A stretch of DNA of 64,000 nucleotides from Candidatus Saccharimonadota bacterium. GTDB taxonomy: Bacteria; Patescibacteriota; Saccharimonadia; Saccharimonadales; Saccharimonadaceae. A program made the translations under genes and the position numbers. This document shows, piece by piece, positions 42,001 through 49,823 of the stretch. Within the stretch, counting starts at the first letter, position 1; every line of letters begins with the position of its first letter. The stretch lies in the NCBI GenBank assembly GCA_017480095.1, contig JAFVBG010000003.1:124001-188000 (forward strand). The letters run 5' to 3'. Under the pieces are notes generated by a model that made no database searches, was not told where the DNA came from, and was given only the letters and a program-made list of their open reading frames with translations.

Positions 42001-43227
42001 CTAACTCCTTTCGTTAATTGTGATAACTTTAGTTTCGATGATTTGCTTCTTGGTGGTAATCTCAAGCTTCTCTCCAGGTGAAACCTTGCCTCTCAAGATG
42101 GCGTAACCCTGCTTTAATACGGTATCGGGATTACAAGATTCAAGGACTTTGCGTAGAGAGGTCAACTTTTGTTCGGTGGAATCGAGCTGGAGATGGAGGT
42201 GGCGGCTGAGTTCATGCAATTTGGTGGTGGATTTACGTTCGTATTCGGCAATACAATTAGAGAGGCGCGCACTGATGCGTAGTAGGGCGTTTCTTCGGGC
42301 GGACTCCAGTTCGCCCGTCTTGCTGCGAAGTTGAGTGGAAATGGAACGAACGTTGGCGCGAGAATTATTATAGATTTCACTCATGGCAGAGAGTAGGCGA
42401 GAGCGAGCGTGCAGACGCTTGGTCTCGGTGGCTTTGTGGACTTCTCGCTTGTCGTGGGTCAACATCTCGGCGCAGTTGCTAGGGGTAGAAGCACGCACGT
42501 CGGCGACAAGATCGGCAATGCTTTCATCCACTTCGTGCCCGATGCCAGTGATGACTGGAATCTTACTCCTGGCAATTTCACGAGCCAGGACTTCATCGTT
42601 AAAGCAAGACAAATCGTCTTTGCTGCCGCCACCGCGGATAATCGCAATTACCTCTACTTCGGAGTGTTCATTGAGATATTTGAGGGCGCGGATAATCTGA
42701 GCGGGAGCGTCCAGCCCTTGCACTTGAGTATGGCAAGTCTGAATATCCAGTCCAACCCATCTGCTATTAACAATTTTACAGAAGTCGGCATAACCAGCCG
42801 CACCCGTAGAGGAGATAACGCCGATTTTGACGAGGTTGTCTGGTAATGGACGTTTGCGTTCTGGCGCAAAAAGTCCTTCTTTCTCTAACTTTTTCTTCAG
42901 TAGCTCAAAAGCCTTTTTAATGTTCCCCTCGCCGACCGGTGCAATTTTCTCGACCGTGAAGCTAAACTTGCCCCATTTGGTGACTTTTGGGCAGCCGCGG
43001 ATGCGGACTTTCATGCCGTCGGTAATCTCGGTGGTGAGTTTCCAGACGGGCAGAAAGCAAGAAATGGTGGATTCTTCGTCTTTGAGTGAGAAAAACACCC
43101 ATTTTCCTTGATTGAGCTTGTATTCGGCCACTTCGCCTTCGACGGAAATATCTCCGAAGTTGGCAGCAAGATAATCATTGCAAGAATCTAGTAGTTCTGT
43201 GACGGTGAGCGGACGATTATCCCACAT
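42001..43227 (-). CDS. xseA: Exodeoxyribonuclease VII large subunit
   Basis: 408 residues. The N-terminal OB-fold (LTVTELLDSCNDYLAANF, VEGEVAEYKLNQGKWVFFSL) precedes the catalytic domain with GVISSTGAAGYADFCKIV, IAIIRGGGSKDDLSCFND and PVITGIGHEVDESIADLVAD. A long C-terminal coiled coil binds XseB. The ATG at 43227 lies within the last codons of the upstream membrane-protein gene. A GTG four codons earlier is the alternative. Confidence 0.95.
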   Translation of the reverse strand: MWDNRPLTVTELLDSCNDYLAANFGDISVEGEVAEYKLNQGKWVFFSLKDEESTISCFLPVWKLTTEITDGMKVRIRGCPKVTKWGKFSFTVEKIAPVGEGNIKKAFELLKKKLEKEGLFAPERKRPLPDNLVKIGVISSTGAAGYADFCKIVNSRWVGLDIQTCHTQVQGLDAPAQIIRALKYLNEHSEVEVIAIIRGGGSKDDLSCFNDEVLAREIARSKIPVITGIGHEVDESIADLVADVRASTPSNCAEMLTHDKREVHKATETKRLHARSRLLSAMSEIYNNSRANVRSISTQLRSKTGELESARRNALLRISARLSNCIAEYERKSTTKLHELSRHLHLQLDSTEQKLTSLRKVLESCNPDTVLKQGYAILRGKVSPGEKLEITTKKQIIETKVITINERS

Positions 43228-44323
43228 TGGCGTGCCCACTGTTTAGCTTTTCGATGTCCTTCTTATCTTTTTTACCGATTGTACTGATGGCGTGCTGATA
43301 AAAACCATAGCCAGAGGTGATGGTACCGATTAAGACTGCCATGCGCGTCGTCACGACTACTGCGGTAGCTAGACCAATCTCAACGCCGAGTAGCGACATA
43401 ATAAATACCATCGAGCCTTCGTAGCCGCCAACGCCGCCAGGGGTAGGTAAAATTGCGCCAAAGACCGAGCCGATGGCTTCGCCCACCAAGATAGCTGGGA
43501 AGATTTCAAAATGCCCCATGCTGGTAGCTACTATCCAGTAGGTCGCCACCTCGAAGAAGCTGTAAACAATACCCCAAAGAATCGGGTGGATGAGGATACG
43601 ACGATTCTTATGGGCTTCCTCATAGCTCTCGTGAAGCTCATTGCAATATGACTTGACGTCGGATTCTTTCAAGAGCTGCTGCTTATGCCCGAAGGTAATA
43701 GTCTTCACCAGCCAGTTGACAAGACTGCTAACTAGCTTGGCAAACCAGGAGATGCGCTTTTTACTACTAATGACAAAAATTGCAACAAAACAGGCTGTCA
43801 CTACGCCGATGCAAGAAAGTGCGACTAGCCAGAGAATCCACGAGTTCTCTGCTGGGAAAGACTGAGAAATCAGGAGAATAGTGATGGCAATGAGAGTCTG
43901 AGTCTGATTGGCGATAATGGTAATTAGGTAACGCAGTAGATACATAAACGAAGTCTGAGCATAACTAGAGCCATAAGGCTTCAAGCGCCAGGCAATATAG
44001 CCTAGACCAGAGACGCCGCCGCTTGGTACGGCATGATTGACGAAGTTGAGCTCAAAACTAATGCGCATCAAAGTCCAGAGCTTAAGTTTCTGAGCGCCGT
44101 CGTCGGCCTTAGTCCTAGTGGTGTAAGATTTGGCCTTGATGTATGAGAAAAACATCTGCCCGCAACAGAAATACATAAAAAGTTGCTCTGGAATTAAGAG
44201 TAAAATAATCCAAATATTGGTCTGACCGAGGTAGTCAATCGCCTGAAAAACTTCTTCACGGGCATTCCAAAGCACAAAAGCTAGCAAAAGTAGAGTAACG
44301 ACAGATAAGATTTTTCTAAACAT
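43217..44323 (-). CDS. YbhN/LPG-synthase-type (UPF0104) membrane protein
   Basis: 368 residues with about eight transmembrane helices. The family signature near the C-terminus is AILPTPGGVGGYEGSMVFIMSLLG (read as PTPGGVGGYEG plus following helix), and GLGYIAWRLKPYG is a second conserved piece. The family includes the flippase domain of lysyl-phosphatidylglycerol synthase (MprF) and YbhN-like proteins; no synthase domain is attached here. It is probably a lipid transporter, inferred from family only. The ATG is 6 nt after TATAAT, leaderless. Confidence 0.88.
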   Translation of the reverse strand: MFRKILSVVTLLLLAFVLWNAREEVFQAIDYLGQTNIWIILLLIPEQLFMYFCCGQMFFSYIKAKSYTTRTKADDGAQKLKLWTLMRISFELNFVNHAVPSGGVSGLGYIAWRLKPYGSSYAQTSFMYLLRYLITIIANQTQTLIAITILLISQSFPAENSWILWLVALSCIGVVTACFVAIFVISSKKRISWFAKLVSSLVNWLVKTITFGHKQQLLKESDVKSYCNELHESYEEAHKNRRILIHPILWGIVYSFFEVATYWIVATSMGHFEIFPAILVGEAIGSVFGAILPTPGGVGGYEGSMVFIMSLLGVEIGLATAVVVTTRMAVLIGTITSGYGFYQHAISTIGKKDKKDIEKLNSGHANVG

Positions 44324-44384
44324 ATAATCATTATAACATAAAAAGTGCCCCTAGTATAGCCTAGCTCGAATGTAGATTTACCAA

Positions 44385-44412
44385 GAAAAAGCTCCCAGTG
44401 TGCGCTGGGAGC
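44385..44412 (-). terminator. Intrinsic terminator after the VUT transporter gene
   Basis: GCTCCCAG/CTGGGAGC stem (44391-44398 with 44405-44412), followed on the minus strand by T5. Confidence 0.88.
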
Positions 44413-44435
44413 AGTGCGGAGGTTGGGACTCAAGG

Positions 44436-45146
44436 CTAGAAGCCGTAGTAGTCGGTATTGGTATAACGACGGCAGAGCCTAACGAGCGGTTGCGAGACAA
44501 ACGCGATGAGAAGAAACTCAACCACGAAGCCTTCGACATAGGCCATGACCGCCTGGAGCAGAAATTCACCAGTCGAGAGTACGCCGAGAAAGGCGATAGT
44601 CTCGAAGAGTGCGTTATCGACCAAACGGCCGAGCATCGAAGAGAGTAGTGCACGCGTCTTGTAATGGCGCACGTCCATATCCTCGTAGTATTGTTCTTCA
44701 TCATTGTATCGTTGTTTAAGCCATTGGTTATACTTGATTTTGCGGAAGCTCATATTGTTGGTGAGCTGCGAAAACAAGAAACCAATCAGACTGGCGGCAG
44801 TGATACGGAGTGATGAGAACACTACATTTTGGAACTCGGTTTGCCCTTCCCAATTCGGATAGGCCGGTAGCATGACAACGATAACCATCAGACCGATGAT
44901 TATCACGTTGGCGATGGTCGCGACAATGCTGACGAAATTGGCCATCTTTTGACCGTAGAGTTCGACCAGAATGTCACCGACAATGTAGGTAAGCGGGAAG
45001 ATAATTAGTCCACCATCAACGGCGATGCCCCAGAGGTTCCAGAGCTTGACCGCGGCAATATTAGCCGCAAAAATTGCCAGCATCATGACGCCAGAGAGGA
45101 TTGCGAGCAGTTTGACCTGCTCCTTAGAGTAGTCATCGAACATCAT
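44436..45146 (-). CDS. VUT family (YhhQ-like) putative queuosine-precursor transporter
   Basis: 236 residues with about six transmembrane helices. The family motif FPLTYIVGDILVELYG is clear, followed by a long cytoplasmic loop and VDNALFETIAFLG near the C-terminus. Relatives import preQ0/preQ1, precursors of the modified tRNA base queuosine. The loop between helices 4 and 5 (NQWLKQRYNDEEQYYEDMDV) is longer than in many members. Start is ATG at 45146 or its neighbour at 45149 behind AGGAGG. A hairpin leader precedes it. Confidence 0.85.
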   Translation of the reverse strand: MMFDDYSKEQVKLLAILSGVMMLAIFAANIAAVKLWNLWGIAVDGGLIIFPLTYIVGDILVELYGQKMANFVSIVATIANVIIIGLMVIVVMLPAYPNWEGQTEFQNVVFSSLRITAASLIGFLFSQLTNNMSFRKIKYNQWLKQRYNDEEQYYEDMDVRHYKTRALLSSMLGRLVDNALFETIAFLGVLSTGEFLLQAVMAYVEGFVVEFLLIAFVSQPLVRLCRRYTNTDYYGF

Positions 45147-45149
45147 AGA

Positions 45150-45223
45150 AAAAACACCTCCTGTCAAAGTACTAGGGATACCCCTAACCTACTTATTATA
45201 GCATATTTTAGCTAAAAAAGCAA
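45150..45223 (-). promoter_or_regulatory. Promoter and hairpin leader of the VUT transporter gene
   Basis: On the minus strand TTGCTT (45218-45223), 17-nt spacer, TATAAT (45195-45200). The leader of about 40 nt has a hairpin, AGTA..TAGGG-GTAT-CCCTA.TACT (about 45168-45193), ending close to the AGGAGG. It could mask translation. A preQ1-class riboswitch would fit the gene, but the sequence does not match the preQ1-I, -II or -III consensus as I know them. Confidence 0.5.
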
Positions 45224-46957
45224 GTCTAAGTAGTCTTTTAGCATCCGTGTGCCAGAAATAACAGGGAGATAAGCTTTTAGCTCGGTCTTAATTAAGTATT
45301 CAAGACTAGTGTCGTTATTCCAGGCGGAGGCGGCCTCGCTCATGCGGGAATAGAGGACGTCGATTTCCTCAGTTTCATTGTCGCCATAGACACAGAGATA
45401 AGAATCGGATGAAGCGTCGGCGACACCACCATCATGAGTAGAGACAAGTAAGCCAAGGTTGGCAATATCTTTCATCCAAGAGGTACCACAGGCCTCCAGA
45501 CCGACAATCGGAGTATTGATGCTGATATTGGAGCCAATTGAGAGGGCGCGACCAAGTTCTTCATCATAATCTGGCAGATAATGCACGCGAGCCTTCAGGA
45601 TTTCATCGCTATCAATCAGCTTGAGCAGGGCGGTCAAGCGTTCCATCATGCGGTTGTCGCCCTCGTGGACGCGACCAGCGAAGATATAATGGGCGTTGTT
45701 GCGCTCTAAAATGTCTTTCATGGCTTCGGGATGGGTAAACGGCAACCATGGGCGCTTGTAATCGACAAAACGACGTTTGAATTCAAAGAGCAAAGCGTCT
45801 TCTGGGATATTGAGAAAATTACCGTATTGGTCTGGGCGACGCGCGAGCACGGTATTTAATTCACGGCGACCGGAGGCTTTAAGCGTCTTGATGTCTTCAG
45901 CCTTGACCGTGTCGATGGCAGTCTTATAATCTTCGGTCGGGAGATAGAATTTATCGATGATTCCCTGGCGTTCAAAATAGGCGAGAATGTTGCGCGCAGT
46001 CCAGGTTGGCATATCGATACCGTTAGTGACGGCTTTAAATTTGACTTTCTTGCCGGCGAGGTCATGGTAATTAGCCACGCGAGCATGGAGCTTAGAAACA
46101 CCACTGCGGAGTTCGGCGATTTCGATTGTGACGGAGCTAAGCATTAGCTTGCCGTTTTCAAACTTGTCCGAGAGCCATTTTTTGACGGCTGGAGAGGAGA
46201 GGTTTGGGAAAACATAGCGTTCAAATTGCTCATAAGAGAAGGTGGCTTCGGCGGCTTGGACGAGGGTGTGGTTAGTATAGAGCGTATGTTTGCGAGTATA
46301 GACTACGGCTTCATAAAAATCCATGCCAGAGGCGACTAGCTCATCAAGACGAGCGAGGGCGGAGAAGAAAGTGGCAACTTCGTTAAGTTGCATGATGGAT
46401 GGCTTCAGACCACAAAGCTTCAGCGCCTGATAACCGCCAAAGCCGAGAGCGACTTCTTGATAGAGGCGATGGTCGGAGCCAGATTCGCCAGAGTATAATT
46501 CGCCAAAACCAGGCTCGGTAACAGAGATAATTCGCGTAGAGCCGAGCTTTTTCTCAATCACGTCAAGGCTGACGATACCACTATTACAGTGAATCATCAC
46601 GGTATTCAGGAATTTGAAGCCATAGGCGGCATAATCTACGGCGATGGAATCGGTATGATTTTCGAGACTAAAACCGTTTTCGTGATGGATTTTCGTGAAC
46701 TGATGTTGCTCGGATGGATAAAAGGGCGTGACGACCACCAGGGGGACGTTCATGCGTTCGGCGACCCGACGAGTATCGGCAGCCAGCACGCCGAGACCGC
46801 CGCCGCCGCGGATGCCATTAGCTTTATCATAAAGCTCAATCGTCCAATAGGTATAAGGGCGCGTCTTTGAGAGTGCCTTAGTCAAATGTTGCCTATCGAT
46901 AGCAGCGTAAAACTCTGCTACGTCGTCGATATTATCTTCAGAATGCCCATCGTTCAT
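45212..46957 (-). CDS. Alpha-glucan (glycogen/starch) phosphorylase, GT35 family, short form
   Basis: Releases glucose-1-phosphate from alpha-1,4-glucans with pyridoxal phosphate. About 581 residues, shorter than the 800 of classical phosphorylases. NGIRGGGGLGVLAADTRR is the family N-terminal glycine-rich site. LFEFKRRFVDYKRPWLP and VGLEACGTSWMKDIANLG hold the cofactor region, with the PLP Lys expected in TSWMK; THDGGVAD follows. No other glycogen genes lie nearby. The ATG at 46957 is 7 nt after TAAAAT with TTGTGT at a 17-nt spacing; leaderless. Confidence 0.87.
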   Translation of the reverse strand: MNDGHSEDNIDDVAEFYAAIDRQHLTKALSKTRPYTYWTIELYDKANGIRGGGGLGVLAADTRRVAERMNVPLVVVTPFYPSEQHQFTKIHHENGFSLENHTDSIAVDYAAYGFKFLNTVMIHCNSGIVSLDVIEKKLGSTRIISVTEPGFGELYSGESGSDHRLYQEVALGFGGYQALKLCGLKPSIMQLNEVATFFSALARLDELVASGMDFYEAVVYTRKHTLYTNHTLVQAAEATFSYEQFERYVFPNLSSPAVKKWLSDKFENGKLMLSSVTIEIAELRSGVSKLHARVANYHDLAGKKVKFKAVTNGIDMPTWTARNILAYFERQGIIDKFYLPTEDYKTAIDTVKAEDIKTLKASGRRELNTVLARRPDQYGNFLNIPEDALLFEFKRRFVDYKRPWLPFTHPEAMKDILERNNAHYIFAGRVHEGDNRMMERLTALLKLIDSDEILKARVHYLPDYDEELGRALSIGSNISINTPIVGLEACGTSWMKDIANLGLLVSTHDGGVADASSDSYLCVYGDNETEEIDVLYSRMSEAASAWNNDTSLEYLIKTELKAYLPVISGTRMLKDYLDLLF

Positions 46958-46996
46958 TGTTACTATTTTAGCATGAGTAGTAAGAAAACACAAGAA

Positions 46997-48196
46997 TTAT
47001 TCAACATCAATAGTACCAATGAGCTTTGTGCTTTCGCTCTCTGGTAATTCTTCTACGTCTTTCAGTTTGCGTTCGATTTGACGAGAGGTGGTGGCGGCTT
47101 GATCAATCTTATTAGCACTCTCGACTAATTTTTTCTTGGTCGCTTCGAGTAAGTCACCAAATTTGCTGAATTGCGATTTGACTGCGCCGAGGGTTTGCCA
47201 GACCTCACTGGAGCGTTTTTCAATTGCTACGGATTTGAAGCCCATCAGAAGCCCATTGAGGGCGACAGGTAGAGTGGACGGCGAAGTAATGGAGACGTGG
47301 AACTTCTGGCGGACTTCGTCGGAGAGACCTGGAATACGCAAAATCTCGGCATAAAGGCTCTCCGTTGGCACGAACATGATGCCAAAATCGGTGGTGGCAG
47401 GTGGGTCGAGATATTTGGTAGAAATCTTTTTAGCCTGTTCCTTGACGTCGGCAGCAAGGGCTTTGGAAAACTTTTCGATTTCAGTTTTATCACCGTTTTC
47501 ATAGGCGGCAATCAGGCGTGAATAGTTTTCGACCGGAAACTTTGAGTCAATCGGGAGATAGACTAGTGAATCTTCATCTTTGCCAGGCATCTTGATGGCA
47601 AACTCAACACGGTCGTTTGAGCCTTTCTTGGTGATGATATTCTCGTCGTATTGGGCGGAGTTGAGGATGTCTTCGATGATTGAGCCGAGCTGAACCTCAC
47701 CGTAAATCCCGCGCGTTTTAACACCTTCCATCACCTTTTTCAAATCACCAACACCGGTGGCAAGGTTTTTCATCTCGCCGAGACCTTGGTAAACTTGCGT
47801 CAGCTGGCCAGAAATAGTCTTGAAGCTCTCGTTGAAACGTTTTTCGACTGAAGCTTTTAATTTCTCATCGACGGTCTCGCGCATTTCTTCGAGCTTCTTG
47901 GCGTTGTCGTCTTGCAGAGATTTAACGCGTGTATCGACGGTTTTTTGAATCGTTTGCAGGTTTTCGGCAATTTCTTTACGCGAAGCAGAAAAATTAGTAG
48001 TGATTTCCTTGCGATTTTCACGGAATTCGTTGGCTATGGACGGGCTAAGTTTGTCAACTTGCGCTTCGATGCGCACTAATCGTTCCGATAATTTCCTTAA
48101 TTCTTCGTCGTTATTGACGGTTTTTGGCTTACGCAAAATCAAAACTGCCAACAATACAATAATTATTCCCAATAATACTAAATAAACTACATCCAT
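46997..48196 (-). CDS. rmuC: RmuC family DNA recombination protein
   Basis: 399 residues. An N-terminal membrane anchor (VYLVLLGIIIVLLAVLIL) is followed by a long coiled coil (residues 35-150). The RmuC domain then shows GIYGEVQLGSIIEDIL, YLPIDSKFPVENYSRLI and DFGIMFVPTESLYAEIL. Predicted PD-(D/E)xK-like nuclease fold that limits inversions at repeats. The ATG is 6 nt after TATAAT. Downstream of the hemolysin III homologue. Confidence 0.93.
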   Translation of the reverse strand: MDVVYLVLLGIIIVLLAVLILRKPKTVNNDEELRKLSERLVRIEAQVDKLSPSIANEFRENRKEITTNFSASRKEIAENLQTIQKTVDTRVKSLQDDNAKKLEEMRETVDEKLKASVEKRFNESFKTISGQLTQVYQGLGEMKNLATGVGDLKKVMEGVKTRGIYGEVQLGSIIEDILNSAQYDENIITKKGSNDRVEFAIKMPGKDEDSLVYLPIDSKFPVENYSRLIAAYENGDKTEIEKFSKALAADVKEQAKKISTKYLDPPATTDFGIMFVPTESLYAEILRIPGLSDEVRQKFHVSITSPSTLPVALNGLLMGFKSVAIEKRSSEVWQTLGAVKSQFSKFGDLLEATKKKLVESANKIDQAATTSRQIERKLKDVEELPESESTKLIGTIDVE

Positions 48197-48208
48197 CTTT
48201 CTATTATA

Positions 48209-48868
48209 TCATATACAATAGAATAGAATAAAGAAATAGTGCAATGCGCTAGCGATTAGGACGAAAATGTGAAAAATGGAGTGAAACCATTTGCGATTGG
48301 CGCCGAGGCCGTAAAGAATCGAGCCGACTGTATAGACAATGCCACCGGAAATCAGTAGCCAAATACCTTCCCATGGGCAGTGCGCCTGCAAGACTGGCAA
48401 GCAAAACAGCGAGCCCCAGCCGAGTACGAGATTGCAAATCACAGACATAAAACTGTATTTATCGACGTCGATCGCATTGAATACCACCGCGGGGATGGTG
48501 ATTGCCCAGACGATAGCGAAAATTAGCCAGCCTAGCCCGCCACCGATGAGTGACAAGGTGATAGGAAGGTAAGTGCCAGCCACCATCAACATGACGTTGC
48601 AGTGGTCGATGACGCGGAGAACTTTTTTACCTTTCAGATTGCGCGAGAGCGAATGGTAAACACAAGAGATGACATAGAGGACAATCATGATTGCTCCATA
48701 GAGTGTCATGCTCACGATACCTTGGACGGTCTCCGCTTTGACTACGCCAACCACTAAGCCAGCAATCGCCAATAATGCGCCGATGCCGTGCGTGACGGCG
48801 TTAAAAATCTCTTCACCGAGTGAATATTTAGGGATGCTAATACGGTTGAGACGTGATGATTTAGTCAA
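48209..48868 (-). CDS. Hemolysin III/PAQR family membrane protein
   Basis: 219 residues, seven transmembrane helices. Family motifs: NAVTHGIGALLAIAG near the N-terminus, SCVYHSLS (Ser and His of the metal site), VIDHCNVMLMVAGTY (Asp and His), and HSIFHIFVLIASALHYF with the final metal-binding histidines. The biochemical role is debated (ceramidase-like PAQR fold, TrhA/YqfA). TTG start at 48868 with AGGA about 11 nt upstream; no ATG is available nearby, so the start is less certain. Confidence 0.9.
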   Translation of the reverse strand: MTKSSRLNRISIPKYSLGEEIFNAVTHGIGALLAIAGLVVGVVKAETVQGIVSMTLYGAIMIVLYVISCVYHSLSRNLKGKKVLRVIDHCNVMLMVAGTYLPITLSLIGGGLGWLIFAIVWAITIPAVVFNAIDVDKYSFMSVICNLVLGWGSLFCLPVLQAHCPWEGIWLLISGGIVYTVGSILYGLGANRKWFHSIFHIFVLIASALHYFFILFYCI

Positions 48869-48883
48869 TATAATAAATCCTGT

Positions 48884-49489
48884 TTAGAGTTTAGTGCGGT
48901 TTTCAAGGGCGGCGGAAAGGGTGATTTGGTCGGCGTAGGATAAATCTACGCCTAGGGGCAGACCACGAGCGAGACGGGTAATCTTTAGGTCAGAAGACGC
49001 GTCGTGGAGCATTTTTTCCAGCAGAAGTGCGGTCGATTCTCCTTCCACGGAGGGATTGGTGGCGATAATTACTTCAGAAACATCGTCATCATCCACGCGG
49101 TCAATCAGCTCGCGAATATGGAGTTGGTCTGGCGTAATACCATCAATCGGTGAAACCGCGCCACCGAGGACATGATAGGTGCCATGATACCCCTTAGTCT
49201 GTTCGATGGCAAAGATGTCGAGTGGCTCTTCTACTACCAGCACGGTTTTTTTATCGCGATTTGGGTCGTCGTAGAGCGGGGAGACCTCTTCAGAGCTATC
49301 AATCAAGGCAAAGGTCTTCGGGCAGAGCTTGACGCCATCATGCAAGTTAGAAAGAGCGTCCGAAATAGCCTCAGACTGCTTCGGATTGGCGCGAAAAAGA
49401 TAGTAGGCATAGCGTTCGGCTGTGCGTGGACCAACACCAGGCAGGCTGCCCAGTGCATCAATTGCAGCTTGAAGAGCTTGTGGTAGCAT
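48884..49489 (-). CDS. recR: Recombination protein RecR, zinc finger degenerate
   Basis: Works with RecO to load RecA. 201 residues. The helix-hairpin-helix SLPGVGPRTAERYAYYL and the Toprim domain (VLVVEEPLDIFAIEQT, ATNPSVEGESTALLL, RLARGLPLGVDLSYAD) are intact. The zinc-finger region, normally C-x2-C...C-x2-C, reads KLCPKTFALIDSSEEVSPLYDD and keeps only one cysteine. AGAGGGTAAAG precedes the ATG. It sits in the dnaX...ybaB-recR order common in bacteria, 13 nt after ybaB. Confidence 0.95.
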   Translation of the reverse strand: MLPQALQAAIDALGSLPGVGPRTAERYAYYLFRANPKQSEAISDALSNLHDGVKLCPKTFALIDSSEEVSPLYDDPNRDKKTVLVVEEPLDIFAIEQTKGYHGTYHVLGGAVSPIDGITPDQLHIRELIDRVDDDDVSEVIIATNPSVEGESTALLLEKMLHDASSDLKITRLARGLPLGVDLSYADQITLSAALENRTKL

Positions 49490-49502
49490 CTTTACCCTCT
49501 AA

Positions 49503-49805
49503 TTACATACCGAGGCCAAGGTTGCCTAAGCCCGCCATTAGTGGCTTCATCTTATCGGTGGCAATTTCTTGAGCCTTCGCATAACCATCGCGGAAACAGT
49601 TTTCAATCCAGCGTTCAAGCTCGTGGATGTCGTCAAAATCAACTTTTTCTGGGTCGATTGTAACCTTTTTCACCTTCATCTCGCCAGTAATCTGAACAAT
49701 CACGGCGCCATCGCCAGCTTCTACTTCGACAATCTCATTTTTTAGTTCTTTTTGCGTCTTGCGTAGCTGATTTAGCATCTTCATTTGGTCCAAAGTCTGT
49801 CCCAT
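49503..49805 (-). CDS. ybaB: YbaB/EbfC nucleoid-associated protein
   Basis: 100 residues. Helical ends flank a beta core. LRKTQKELKNEIVEVEAGDGAV, VQITGEMKVKKVTIDPE and the C-terminal AKAQEIATDKMKPLMAG match the family, which forms DNA-binding dimers. AGGAG precedes the ATG. It lies between the GT39-like gene and recR; this pairing with recR is widely conserved. Confidence 0.93.
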   Translation of the reverse strand: MGQTLDQMKMLNQLRKTQKELKNEIVEVEAGDGAVIVQITGEMKVKKVTIDPEKVDFDDIHELERWIENCFRDGYAKAQEIATDKMKPLMAGLGNLGLGM

Positions 49806-49823
49806 AAAAAACTCCTGAAATAA

